A DNA stretch of 64,000 nucleotides from Pycnopodia helianthoides (lineage: Eukaryota > Echinodermata > Asteroidea > Forcipulatida > Asteriidae). Where the stretch lies: the NCBI GenBank assembly GCA_032158295.1, contig CM063247.1, positions 17,646,875 through 17,710,874 on the forward strand. The letters run 5' to 3'. Below are positions 56,101-64,000 of the stretch, piece after piece. Made by a program: the position numbers and the translations under genes. Every line of letters starts with the position of its first letter. Position 1 is the stretch's first letter. Below the pieces are notes generated by a model. That model was not told where the DNA came from. It ran no database searches and was given only the letters and a program-made list of their open reading frames with translations.

Positions 56101-58460
56101 ATATGCTGAACGGTTAGAAAGATATATTCTGTTAGTGTTCTTGACTGTTTCGAGTTTCCTTAGGAAAAAATGAATATAGTAAAATACTAGATGATTAGTG
56201 TATTTAACACTCAATAAGAAACATTTTTCTGCACAATTTCGTTGACTATTAAAAAAAATTACTTATACAGAGACCCTGATTTCTGCACAAAATCCGTTAT
56301 GTTCAATTTTCCCAAAATGAATTTTTGAAAACGTGTCCTCCAAGCTCATTATGTATGCAGCAACCGAAAGGAAAACTTTTCTGACCCCTGCGACAAACAC
56401 AGCAGCAATACTCAATGCACAAACTCAAACCGCGAGCATAAAATGCTTGCACCCAGTACAATATGCGCTGACCGGCCATGTATACATGTAGTTCTAACAC
56501 ACGGAAGCAATACTCGAACGCTAACCGCAAACATAAACATCTTGCCGCAGTACATGTACATTATGCAACAACACGCGTCAGTGCTATTGTTGGCAAGAGA
56601 CCTTTTATGACCGCGAAGTCAACTTTTGAATTCAAACACCAAGACCCCGTTCCCACTGGACCCCGCATTGATCGCGCAATTCGAGAAAAGGGTGATCAGA
56701 CCCCGCAATTTCTCGAAAAGGGCGATCAAGCGTAAGTGGGAACGCGAGGGCGATCAGGATCAGACCCCGCAAGTTTGATCCACCTCGGGAGTAGGATTAA
56801 AGCGGGATCTGATCGCCCTTTTGGATTAATGGGCGATCAAAAGTCAAGTGGGAACGCAAAGGGCGATCAGATCCCGCAATTTGAGGGCGAACATCCGGTC
56901 CCGTAGGCCCGAATGGCGCGAAAACGGTGTTCTTTTTTCTTCTATTCCCAGCACGCACCACGCATTTGGTGACATAAAAGAATTGCAAGTAAAGCATAAA
57001 GCAGTATTGACGTCACGTGACGATACCAACTACACGTTCTGTACAACGCATCCACACTAAACCCAAACCAACGCCAATTTTTTGATGCATTGTACGTTCT
57101 TTAAAGATGGCAGCGCCCAGCAATATGCGTCCCATAAATTCGTAAAAAAAAAAAACCCAAAAAGATGAGAAGCGTGGCAAGCTATGGTCGGACGAGGAGC
57201 TGGGAACTTTTTAGACATCTGGGCCAGTCAAGAAATTCCAAACAAACTGGACGGCACCGTGAGAAATAGCACAGTATTTCAGGTAATTGTGAGGAAGATG
57301 GGCGAAAGTGACCTGCGTTGGTGAACTTTTGATCTACTTCCGTTTACAAAAGGTGGATCAATGCGCGATCATACTCAAGTGGGAACGCGACCGCGATTCA
57401 CTTCTGCGACTAATCCTTTTGCGGGGTCAGGATCTTGTAATTGTGGATCCAGTGGGAACGCGGTCCAAGTCAGAATCGCCGATTCCCAAATCATGTGTCT
57501 CTTGCCGCAAGGGGGGCGCTATGTCAATAACTGTAATCTACAACGGACAAACACGACTTTCATAAAAAAAGGGCTCTGTAATTTTCACTTTTTTTCCAAA
57601 AAACCTGACAACTATTGAGGCTGAAACTTCTACAGGTTAATTTTATTACATACAGCTTCATTCAGTAAATAGGGATTCATAGAATGGCCCAAAACCAGAA
57701 GTATAGAGCTCCTTTAAGCTACAAGATGGCACAAAAATTATAACTTCATGGCATGTGGTTCAGGAAATATAATTTTTTATACTGGAATTTCCTATTTGGA
57801 TCTGAAGGAAAAGGTCATATTTTTTAATACATTGTCAATGTGTCGTCAGCTACAAGAAGACACAAAGATTATGACTTCTCGGCTGTGGTTCAGAAGATAT
57901 GTACATGTATATTTAAATTGTAAACTCTGAACTGATGTATTTTTATCCCTGAGAATGTCCTGATGACAAAAACAGTTTATTTCATACTAAATGTTGTCAC
58001 ACTTTGTATCTGTGTACAAAACGCGTCAACATCTTGCTACTAAAATAACTTTTGCATTGACATCCCAAAGGATGTTTCGAGAAGTAGAATAATAATTTGA
58101 ACTAGTTTTAACTTCATACCTTATCTTTTTTTTATGAATACCACTTCTATATTATGATAAGTACCCTTTGATATTTTTCTTATTCAGATTAAATGATTAT
58201 ATCCTGGTCTATGGCATCTTTTGATCCAACAGGCATGTCAGGATTCATCTTCTCCATACCATGTGAAAACATTATAGTTAGATTTTATAAATACAAAAGT
58301 GCAGTAAACCAAATAATTTACAAAATACATACCCTCATACAATTTACCAACTTTTTATCTTTGTTTTTCTGCAGTTTGTTTTTACTATCTGGGATGTGTA
58401 TGGACCAAGGAAAACAATGAAAGCAGGAAGGGCAGCGGTTTCTCTTTTTGGAAAGCATGG
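44153..58460 (+). CDS. PIK3C3: PIK3C3/VPS34 class III PI3-kinase, exons 1-4 (5' part only)
   Basis: Exon 1 is 44153-44223, exon 2 is 50700-50888, exon 3 is 54270-54327 and exon 4 is 58375-58460. Every junction is GT-AG and the phases agree (2, 2, 0, 2), giving about 134 residues without a stop. The peptide begins MVDEPDRFYYIYSCDLNVDV. It continues with SGLYENKCSDLYVTCQIFSD in exon 2, NEWLTLPVKYNDLPRNAK in exon 3 and FTIWDVYGP...VSLFGKHG in exon 4, an unmistakable match to the N-terminal C2 domain of VPS34. The enzyme (about 890 residues in animals) makes PI3P on endosomes and autophagosome precursors, in complexes with VPS15 and Beclin 1. The C2 domain docks the kinase to those partners. The remaining C2, helical and kinase exons lie beyond 64000. 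The introns are 6.5, 3.4, 4.0 and more than 5.5 kb and are full of transposons. The exons themselves show no frame errors, unlike the mobile-element frames around them. Confidence 0.96.
44242..47287. repeat. 21-bp minisatellite in PIK3C3 intron 1
   Basis: About 3 kb of units close to GAATGCAGCGAATGGAATGAT (21 bp), with GGGAAAGGA, GTGAAGGA and GGTCTGGATGAATCCAGCG variants. It starts 18 bp after the exon 1 splice donor. Because 21 is a multiple of three and the unit lacks stops in most frames, it produces very long open frames on both strands: 44230-46188, 44381-45952 and 44604-46088 on the minus strand, with peptides such as FIIPFAA, IHHSIPC and LHSSFHS. These are artefacts of the repeat, not genes. 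Variants are ordered: the GGTCTGG type is common to about 46110, plain units follow to about 46790, and a higher-order block follows that. Confidence 0.97.
46795..47287. repeat. Higher-order block of the minisatellite
   Basis: GGATTGTTGAATGCAAC begins at about 46795, 46937, 47063 and 47203. Alternate units are preceded by AATGCAAGGAAT and by GAATGACAGGAAC, so a dimer of about 268 bp has duplicated. Units here use GGATTGAT and AATCGCAGTAAATGG in place of GGAATGAT. Confidence 0.8.
47288..48159. other. PIK3C3 intron 1, no gene recognised
   Basis: Short frames only. Rich in TGTACATGTA-type words and a GTACGTACAGATGTATGG stretch near 47713. No RNA gene or element ends are convincing here. Confidence 0.5.
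48160..50490 (-). mobile_element. Penelope-like retroelement, antisense in PIK3C3 intron 1 (broken)
   Basis: Read on the minus strand from about 50490. RQEISAITKLKHNTDIVIKP and DYLEVGYRHLESKHYTKLDQD open the Penelope RT N-terminal part. Then come FLPKIHKTPPAG, AQPTYVRDTADIQ, SMYTNV-type MYTNVRQTEAI, HPYSITKP with ELLELILGRN, MGSTASPEI, then (after a MITE) IHPTLKFTFEAS, KGKRFSETGMLD, KPTETYQYLHKTSSHP, FIYGETLRYAR. Finally come RGYNISEI and PFIAYRKDQNIREKMIRAKL. This order is that of Penelope-like reverse transcriptases, which are related to telomerase. The catalytic RYxDD is degenerate (about 49700) and no GIY-YIG endonuclease is visible at the 3' end. Many frame changes make it inactive. Confidence 0.88.
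48995..49629. mobile_element. Harbinger-type MITE inserted in the Penelope element
   Basis: TAA (48992-48994 and 49630-49632) flanks a 635-bp insert that begins GGCC and ends GGCC. Inside the ends, GGTTCTGTTTCCG (49011-49023) is mirrored by CGGAAACAGAACC (49599-49611). A TAA or TTA target and GGCC termini are typical of PIF/Harbinger. The Penelope coding sequence (LINDKNQ..IHPTLKF to the FKTLR region) is interrupted exactly there. A long G-run (49617-49627) occupies the right end, and an A-run the left. No transposase. Confidence 0.8.
50491..50699. other. End of PIK3C3 intron 1, TACATGTA-rich
   Basis: The words ACATGTACATGTAC recur around 50510-50530 and 50630-50660, before a pyrimidine-rich stretch and the exon 2 acceptor TTTGTTTAG. 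Confidence 0.6.
50889..51504. other. PIK3C3 intron 2, first part, nothing recognised
   Basis: AT-rich intron sequence after the GTAAGT donor. No element ends or coding similarity are seen. Confidence 0.5.
51505..51850 (+). repeat. Possible tRNA-derived SINE remnants
   Basis: The phrase GGGAGACTGCCAACA (51510) recurs as GGGAGACTGTCAACA (51793). After the first comes GGTTTAAATCC (51544-51554). After the second come TGGCTCATTTGG (51819-51830) and GGTTTGAGCCC (51839-51849). These resemble RNA polymerase III B and A boxes, but the A-to-B spacing is too short for a complete tRNA. Two truncated SINE copies are a reasonable reading, not a firm one. Confidence 0.35.
52082..52380. mobile_element. TTAA-flanked MITE, head-to-tail dimer, in the endonuclease
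   Basis: TTAA (52078-52081 and 52381-52384) flanks a 299-bp insert beginning CCCTTGGAGC and ending ACTGTAAGGG, as in piggyBac-type elements with CCC...GGG ends. Removing it rejoins GDFNVN to HKEWLTHS in frame, the expected endonuclease motif, so the insertion is exact. The insert is two related units in the same orientation (52082-52220 and 52223-52380), each with GACGTTC, CATCCACA, GTTCTACTACTCG and CACTGTAAGG. The junction AAGGAACCCTTCGAGCACTG shows a fused end and start. Confidence 0.88.
53190..53960 (+). pseudogene. Reverse transcriptase domain of the CR1-like element
   Basis: A mostly open stretch reads LDASKATGPDGIPAIVLKM, NYCPISLLPIISKIFDSF, KHSFKVVFDGQFS, HINSGVPQGSILGPTL and LFLVYINDMPD, covering RT motifs 0 to 4. 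It copies element RNA at the target site in active relatives. Two faults are visible. The segment that should carry the first catalytic aspartate (DISKAFDKV) is scrambled after KHWTSPR (about 53640). The YADD catalytic box after INDMPDEVLSQLAM is replaced by WFNALL (about 53906). A 12-bp duplication repeats GPTL (53829-53852). It is inactive. Confidence 0.85.
54041..54269. other. End of PIK3C3 intron 2
   Basis: Between the retroelement and the exon 3 acceptor GATAG. No other feature. The frame open through the intron into exon 3 (from 54127) is accidental. Confidence 0.6.
54328..55394. repeat. PIK3C3 intron 3, AT-rich stretch with short internal repeats
   Basis: Phrases such as GGTTTAGTAATCT (54750, 54794) and ATAAACCTTGCAAAT with TTATTAAT (55211, 55249) recur at irregular spacing from about 54720 to 55270. 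This suggests a decayed AT-rich tandem repeat. No coding similarity. Confidence 0.5.
55395..55760 (-). mobile_element. Ty3/gypsy RT-RNase H fragment
   Basis: The minus strand reads NFAEITAPITTDLTKK, then (after a shift) YWNKSQEDAFNTLMKECLAS, APILRLPDQAH and QTDASDVGIGAVLMQ. This is the characteristic passage from the RT thumb into RNase H of Ty3 elements; DAS with G.GAVL is the start of RNase H. It is interrupted by stops after VLMQIELV. No LTRs or other domains are seen nearby. It may belong to the same family as 16227-17330, but they do not overlap in coverage and cannot be compared. Confidence 0.8.
55761..56639. other. PIK3C3 intron 3, nothing recognised
   Basis: No supported coding frame or repeat end. 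Two minus-strand frames (55983-55783 and 56530-56303) look like chance. Confidence 0.5.
56643..57465 (+). mobile_element. Harbinger-like element with Myb/SANT exon, non-autonomous
   Basis: The left end, GACCCCGTTCCCACTGGA (56643-56660), matches the reverse complement of the right end, TCCAGTGGGAACGCGGTC (57448-57465), at 17 of 18 positions. CAA borders both sides (56640-56642 and 57466-57468), a 3-bp duplication as expected for PIF/Harbinger. Inner copies of GTGGGAACGC and GGGCGATCA are repeated several times (56670-56870 and 57380-57400), probably transposase binding motifs. The only coding part is the SANT segment at 57106-57333. The DDE transposase gene is missing. Confidence 0.78.
57106..57333 (+). 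pseudogene. Myb/SANT-like DNA-binding domain of a Harbinger element
   Basis: From ATG 57106 the start is MAAPSNMRPINS. After a frame change in the A-run at 57144-57155 it reads KRGKLWSDEELG. After a change in the T-run near 57209 it reads FLDIWASQEIPNKLDGTV, then RNSTVFQVIVRKMGESD. The W....EL..FL..W pattern with LDGTVRN..VF..I..KM is that of the Myb/SANT-like helix-turn-helix protein that Harbinger elements encode beside their transposase. That protein brings the transposase to the nucleus and to the transposon ends. Both breaks are single-base changes in homopolymers. Confidence 0.7.
57466..58374. repeat. PIK3C3 intron 3 end, with dispersed repeat copy
   Basis: 57596-57716 (ACTATTGAGGCTGAAACTTC, TACAGGTTAATTTTATT, CAGTAAATAGGGATT, GCTCCTTTAAG) is a diverged copy of the block at 22010-22130 and ends at a similar CTTTAAG. 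Apart from that, only short frames occur before the exon 4 acceptor TTTTTCTGCAG. Confidence 0.55.
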
Positions 58461-59627
58461 GTAGGTTAATTTGTATTATTATTATTATTAATTTCTTTTT
58501 TATCGTGACATTTTATGAACAGCTTTATAAATATTTAATTTGTGGGCCACAGCCTGCGTACCCTTGCCAAAGTGGCGTGCACATAATTATTAAAAATACC
58601 TAATAACATGAACAAAGTATTGTAATATTTTCTAATAATTGGGAATGGTCGGAGCTGCCATAAACTAGGCATTGACAGCTATTCCAGACGTTCAGTCAAA
58701 CCTTCATGGTTAGATCAATACAAAAGACTTTTACTCGGTTGTTACAATCACTTTTTGGAAAGATGCAAAAGCTGTCGGACGAAGACTGGTGCATTTTTCG
58801 TGATCTGTAGAATTCTGGATACTCCTCAATTCACCATCCGGTCATTTCGTTTATTGACATGATGATTTTCAAGCAGGAATCAAACTGACATGGCTGAAAA
58901 TGTAGCGTTATTATACAAGATCGTGTTCATATCGATCTTGATAAAAATAGATCTAAATAACAGGTGAGCAAAATGAAATTAACCCAAACGAAAGACGCAC
59001 GCTTTCCGCTTTCATTTCGACGTGTTCATTGAGGCTGCGTACGGAGGTCAGTGGGTCGTTGTGTTAACGGATTTGTAATTTTTATTCTGTCCACACGCAG
59101 TGTTAAAAGATAAACCCGAAGCGGTCTAAAGATAAACCCCCCAGCTCGGCGGTCTAACTTTTGGGGGTTCAACCCGATTCGGTCTAACTTTAGATCCGTT
59201 CAGACACACAGAGTTGAACTCGATCGGGTTGAACCATGAGTTAAACCGACTTTAGTACTGTGTCTGAACAACCTCTATGTCAGGAAAAGTTTAACATAGA
59301 GATTCTCCGGATTAAGTGGAGCGTTCACACTAGACTTTTCAGGGCTAAAATTTCTCCGGATTAACAAACCCAAAACTGGCTTAATCCGGATAAAATTTAA
59401 CCCTGCCCAGGACTATGGTTAACCATGGAGGTAGGAAATAAAAGGAGTTAGAACGACCAGAGATCACAGGTCCAATGTCTAGTGCCGCGGTCGTTAAAAC
59501 AGCAGGAGTAAACACTGACCAGCAATCCCGCTAATCCGATTAAACACCTTCCAAAGTCTTGGACAGACACCCCATTGCATTCTGGGAATTAGTGCGCGTG
59601 CGCAATACCAACGCATCCTTAACAAAA
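58461..59627. other. Start of PIK3C3 intron 4; self-complementary block
   Basis: A (TTA)n run occurs near 58475-58489. From about 59100 to 59420 there are many copies of CGGTCTAA, GGTTCAACC/GGTTGAACC and TCCGGATTAA in both orientations, a foldback-like repeat lying just upstream of the PHD-finger gene. It could be the terminal region of that mobile unit, but I could not define its ends. Confidence 0.45.
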
Positions 59628-61559
59628 ATGGCGGCGTACACCAAAGATGATTTTTACTACGGCTCCAACTTAAGCGATTTTTCTGACATCGATGCCGAAC
59701 AAGAACCGATTTCTGAGAATTTAGTTCTGATGATGAAGATGACATTGGGCGGTATTGTTTGTGTGGTCTACCGGCAACATTGGATATGATTGCGTGTGAT
59801 GAAAGTGATTGCAAAATCGAGTGGTTCCATTACAGTAGGTAGGCTTGACGGCGCAAACAGTACCAAAGGACTCATGGATATGCGAACTTTGTCGGGCACC
59901 AAACAGTAAGATATTTTCGAAATGTTTCTTCTTTATATTATTCGAAAAATACCATAATTTCGATAATTTCTCAAAGAGTGAGTTTCTTTTGCACCCCCAA
60001 CATCCCAAAACTATTGTCAGATTGTGAAAACAAACTGTTATTATTTTTTTTAAACTATTCTATTGGATTATTTTTGGTTTTAAAAATGTCAATCAAAAGA
60101 TTTTAAATTATTTGTTGTGTATGTATTTTAATTATTAGGCAATGGATATTTAGCTTAATACACCATCTATATAAAAGTAGCGTTTGTAAAGCCGGAACGA
60201 CACTGAACATGCATACTGATTGTTTTGGTGCCTTTTTTTACTTTGATAAATGTTTGCTAATTTCATGGCAACATTGTTGTGACTTTGTAGTCGCGACATG
60301 GGAATTAGACCATTTTTGAATTTCAGATATTTTCAAAACAAAATCATGGGGATCCATAAAACAGAAAAAGGTAGTACTACTAATATTATCATCTTATAAA
60401 AAAATGTTTTCCATAACTGAGATAATTTATTGTGTATGTATTTTATTCTTTTCATCACAGATTTGACGCCTGCTCTCAGTGTCAGCCCGACCTACTACAA
60501 GTACAGAACCTGGTGTGTCTGCAGCATCAACAGTCAATAAAGACACACAAGAGGGAGAGCAACATTGTTCCTAATAACTCAGGGGTTCTTCAAAATGGAA
60601 AACAGACGCAGCTTACAATACCTCAGCAGCCAAAGAAAATCAAGGATAGGAGGGTTAAAAAGGGCAAACAGAAAGGTAATTTGAGTATTTCAAGTGCTGT
60701 TAATTTATTACCTGTCATTAAACCATTCATAAAATTACTACTGCTATTAAGGAAATTTTAATTTGTAAGAAATACATACATGTCCAGTTACTTAAGTATA
60801 CATAGCAATGTTTAGTACACAATGTTAAAAGTTAACCTCGCTTAATTTGTTGTGGACCCAAACTTAATGTAAAACTCTTACTTTTTGGTCCCCAGTTAAA
60901 CGACCAGCACAGAAGTTTAAGAAGGAAGATGCCCTAAACAATGCAGTCAACTATATGAAGATTGGCTTGGAGAGAATGAAGACTCATCCATTGTTTTCTG
61001 GAAATTTTCCAATGGCACCATTAGTAATGAGTCTTGTGGTTGCTTTGTTGAGTACTGCTGACACCTTTAAGTTCACAGAGTTTAGCTACATGTATACCTT
61101 GATATCTGCATTTTGGCTCATAGTGACATCAGGGGATGAAAAGTTTCTTCAGCCTGAAGCAAAGGACATGGTGTGGAAAGCCTTTCACCAGTACAAGCTT
61201 AATAGCATTAAGGAATGGAAGTTATTTTTGGCTTCCCTTCAAATACTTACAGATGGGAAACATATTCATATTGTTTACCAACACGTATTGCTTGATTTGG
61301 TCACTCTGATAATACTGCAGATTCTCCTCCACAAAATCCTTCTTCTGATGTGGTTTTATCAAAAGAAGAGGAACAAGTTTTGAGATATGCAGCTGGCTAT
61401 GTTCCATTTGCACTTTGTGAAAAGTTAAGAAGACAGAGGAACAGCACAGCTGCTAAGTTTTGCGAGATACTTTCAACTTACTTTCAGCGAGTATGTAGCA
61501 CAAACACTGCAAAAACTGATCAATCTAGTCATGTACAATACTTGTCTTATTTCTTTTGA
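59628..61559 (+). pseudogene. PHD-finger gene of a mobile element (three exons, frameshifted)
   Basis: Exon 1 (59628-59905) starts MAAYTKDDFYYGSNLSDFSD. After a one-base loss in a T-run (59720) it reads SDDEDDIGRYCLCGLPATLD, then ACDESDCKIEWFHYS and VPKDSWICELC: a C4HC3 PHD finger. The codon for the cysteine after FHYS has lost a base. Exon 2 (60461-60675) is a polar linker ending KKIKDRRVKKGKQK. Exon 3 (60896-61559) reads KRPAQKFKKEDALNNAVNY and, after a shift near 61240, EEEQVLRYAAGYVPFALCEK. PHD fingers read histone H3 tails. The C-terminal EEEQVLRYAAGYVPF motif resembles uncharacterised invertebrate proteins with many copies (from memory). The gene ends 13 bp past the stop of the oppositely oriented transposase gene, so the two converge and overlap. 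Confidence 0.65.
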
Positions 61560-62869
61560 GAAGAGGGGGGAGTGCTGTCAATACTAATGTCAACATGTTG
61601 GTCCCTTTTCCTTATGTTACCCTTCCTTGAAGCCTTGGTACTACTTGAAGCCACATAAAGAGAGAGCATGTTGTGCCCAAATTGCTCCACTGTTGGGTTG
61701 TCCCAGCTCCCACCTGCACCACGCTGCTTGCTGAAATATTCCTCCAGTGGATCCTGGTTGAGTTTCTCACTCAGGAAGTAGGTCACACCAGATAAAGCTA
61801 GGAGTGTTGTTGCCAGTTCGACAAACGAATGAACTACATTTAAAACAAAAAAGTTTTAAAAAGTTCACTTTTTAAATAGTGTTAAAGTCCAAAGTTGGTT
61901 ATTCCCATATGTATATACATTTTCTTGAAGGCCTTCTCTAATCTTAGAAGCCAAAATTCACCCAAGATTTATTTATTACTTTGCAAATTCTTATCTTTTC
62001 AAAAAAAGGCATAATTCCTACCTTTGGGGAGAAACTGATCAGCACAATCCCCCCCCCTCCCCAGCCAGGAAGAACAAAAATTGCGATAGTGGAGGAAAAG
62101 AGGAAAATGCATGTTTGTATAATCTAATGTAGTGAACAATAACAATTGCCACCGCGATGGCCCATTACAGCTTCCTTCTTCCAAAATAACAGCATGACCC
62201 CAACACTGACAAACCCATTCCTCCTGACCCCCCCACCCCAACTTTAAAGCAATGCCCCCACCCAAAAAGTTCTGGCTACGCCGCTGAAACTAATTTGTGG
62301 CTATAGGGCAGCACTTTAATGTCCATACCTGTTATCCGGATGCCTTCAATCGTCTCCTTGCTGAGGCACATGCTTTGCCTTTTCTGTTTGAAAAGGTCTG
62401 GAATATCTTGGACTTGCTTCTCCCAGTCGTTGAAAAAAACCGAGGAAGTCATCCAGTAGCCACTTAAAAAAGGAAAAAAACAATCACTTACAATAAGGGA
62501 TAAAAATTGGAGTTGTCAATATAAAGAAATTCTCAAAACTACATTTGAGGGAAACCCTAGAAACGTTCAGCTTGCCAAACCTTGATGCTTTACCATGTTT
62601 ACTCGAAATGTTCTTGAAAATGTGAGATGAATCAAGTTTTGCAAATCACTGGAAGGACAAAACAAATTCTTAAAAAATACCTTGAAGCGCCAGTCATCAG
62701 GACTGCTGTATGGCTCTAAAGCTGGATTGCGTGAACGCATTCCTTGAACTGGGTTGCTCACATTCAGACAGTCAAAAAATTGGTCCATCAGTCTCTGGAA
62801 CTTGACAGTTGATGCTGTTCCAGGGCGACCCATTCCTTCCAATGCATTCGCAACCGTGGTGCTCAGAAC
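61547..62869 (-). CDS. P-element/THAP9-type transposase, C-terminal exons
   Basis: Exons 62869-62681, 62462-62329 and 61833-61547 have agreeing phases (0, then 1 after one frame correction). They read VLSTTVANALEGM with ASTVKFQRLMDQFFDCLNVS, then WLLDDFLGFF, WEKQVQDIPDLFKQKRQSM, then VHSFVELATTLLALSGVTYF, LSEKLNQDPLEEYFSKQR and DNPTVEQFGHNML. The VLS.SVA.AL...FD.LN opening and the LS.DPLE.YF..QRG.GG..NPT block are the C-terminal part of P-superfamily transposases, to which human THAP9 belongs. One extra T in a T-run in exon 2 (62432-62438) breaks the frame. Upstream exons (THAP domain and the first catalytic residues) are not found before 63550 and may lie beyond. About 200 residues are recovered, so it is incomplete here. 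Confidence 0.75.
61834..62328. other. Transposase intron with low-complexity insert
   Basis: Contains C-rich runs (CCCCCCCCTCCCCAG near 62049, CCCCCCACCCCAAC near 62228) and GGCTACGCCGCTG (62274). This looks like a small repeat inside the intron. No gene. Confidence 0.5.
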
Positions 62870-63550
62870 CTTTAGATGTATACACAAACTTTAATAAATG
62901 ACAGAAAGATTTCTTCCAACCACAACATAGTTTTGATAATACAAAAACATGTTGATCCAGGCATAATAGATACAAAATTATTATACACAAATATTTCACA
63001 TAACAAAAATAATGTAAATACATGTACTACATGAAAAAATTTGTCTTTTGGGGGACAAACAAAAGGGCTGAGCTATTTTTTAGTAATCATAAATCATAAA
63101 TAATAGTTTAATAAAGAATAAAACAATTACTACAAAAACAACTTAAATAAGTAAGGGAGGCAAAGAAAAAGTTACTTAATAATAAATAAAACTCTTTTTC
63201 CTGAGCATGCGCAGACACGTAAAGTCTTTCGTCAAGGCATTTGTGACTGGTTTAGTATTCTATCGCATAATGCACTGGTGTGCGTTTACTCTCATGCATC
63301 GATTGTTCTAAAACGCCGTCTTGTGTTCAAATGTTTCTTAACTTCATTGGTAGCACGCAAAGGAAAGAGATAACAAAGACTATAACTTGTACATGTACAT
63401 TGTCTACATCCTGATCAATGTGGTCTGCGTTTTTCGGCACTTTCAAGTGGATTTTTTGATGGTCTATTTTTCATCATGATGTCTGAACAAAAAACACAAA
63501 CAAAGCGGACCAAAAACTGGTTAAAGTGATGAACTTGATGCTCTTCTGAG
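62870..63550. other. No recognised feature
   Basis: AT-rich. No THAP exon, splice pattern or terminal repeat that would complete the transposase gene could be found. Confidence 0.5.
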
Positions 63551-63554
63551 GCTG

Positions 63555-64000
63555 AAGTCAAGGGTCAAAACTCTCTGTGGTATTATTAGGCTTGAAGAAT
63601 GAGTCTTCCATGGCTGGATTGGCCACCTTTTGGGTGAGAAGTTGAGTATTCCATGGCTGCTCCCAGGTATTATTAGGCAAGAAGAATGAATCTTCCATGG
63701 CTGGATTGGCTGCCCTGTGGGTGGGAAGTTGAGTCTTCCATGGCTGCTCTTAGTATTCATATGCGTGAAGAATGAATCTTCCATGGCTGAATTGGCCACC
63801 TTTTAGGTGGGAAGTTGAGTCTTCCATGGCTGGATTGGCTGCCCTGTTTGTGGGATGTTGAGTTTTCCATGGCTCGATTGGCTGCCCTGTGGGTGGGAAG
63901 TTGAGTCTTCCATGGCTGGATTGGCTGCCCTGTGGGTGGGAAGTTGAGTCTTCCATGGCTCGATTGGCTGCCCTGTGGGTGGGAAGTTGAGTTTTCCATG
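63555..64000. repeat. 43-bp minisatellite, continues past window end
   Basis: The unit is CTTCCATGGCTGGATTGGCT, GCCCTGTGGGTGGGAAGTTG, AGT (43 bp), with CTCGATTGG and CACCTTTTGGGTG variants. From 63555 to about 63790 plain units alternate with inserts of the type TATTATTAGGC, GAAGAATGAATC (longer unit of about 103-105 bp). From 63790 they are simple 43-bp copies. Minus-strand frames (SSHGRLNFPPTGQP repeats) are artefacts. Confidence 0.95.

Noticed and set aside
59628..62869. RAG1/RAG2-like (ProtoRAG) transposon
   Set aside because: The tail-to-tail layout with a PHD protein is reminiscent, but the transposase has P-type motifs (LSEKLNQDPLEEYF) and no RAG1 core signature, and no kelch repeats precede the PHD finger.
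63521..63999. Minus-strand frames with SSHGRLNFPPTGQP repeats
   Set aside because: Product of the 43-bp minisatellite; frames do not start or end outside it.
58461..64000. PIK3C3 exon 5
   Set aside because: I looked for a continuation of the C2 domain after SLFGKHG on the plus strand and found none before the window end.

Overview
The window is eukaryotic nuclear DNA from an animal. The only clear host gene is the 5' part of PIK3C3/VPS34, with GT-AG introns. I infer a marine invertebrate, probably an echinoderm or another non-vertebrate deuterostome. The reasons are the dense mixture of TTAA transposons, Harbinger, hAT, Penelope, CR1-like and Ty3 elements, the invertebrate-style stand-alone P2X7-tail ('ballast') genes, and the frequent words TACATGTA and TAGGCCTA. 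The species cannot be fixed from the sequence alone.

Layout. 1-16226: a tandem satellite of about 118 bp per monomer, with two stretches of very poor consensus, ending abruptly inside the reverse transcriptase of a Ty3-type retroelement (16227-17330, minus). 17331-22250: gene-free DNA with direct repeats, an inverted pair of MITEs (18648-19265) and another MITE (21006-21467). 22255-28543: a 6.3-kb element bounded by TTAA duplications and short inverted termini. It holds a THAP zinc-finger gene on the plus strand and a three-exon P2X7-ballast-domain gene on the minus strand, pointing at each other. 28544-34368: dispersed repeats plus a hAT-like element (31288-33038) that keeps only a zinc-finger exon. 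34373-41901: a second TTAA-flanked element of 7.5 kb, with long inverted arms that each carry a decayed P2X7-like gene. Its target is recognisable as an insertion into a dispersed repeat whose empty form survives nearby. 41906-43215: more of that dispersed repeat.

From 44153 to the right end lies PIK3C3 (plus strand, exons 1-4, CDS truncated by the window). Its introns are packed with transposons. Intron 1 has a 3-kb 21-bp minisatellite and a Penelope-like element split by a Harbinger-type MITE. Intron 2 has a CR1-like retroelement split by a dimeric TTAA MITE. Intron 3 has a Ty3 fragment and a Harbinger-like element with a Myb/SANT exon. Intron 4 (running out of the window) has a convergent pair made of a PHD-finger gene and a P-type transposase gene, and then a 43-bp minisatellite.

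The most interesting signal is the repeated association of stand-alone P2X7-tail genes with TTAA-duplicating transposons (three copies, two elements), with a THAP gene as partner. Many mobile-element reading frames are broken by single-base indels, often in homopolymers. These may be decay, residual long-read error, or both.
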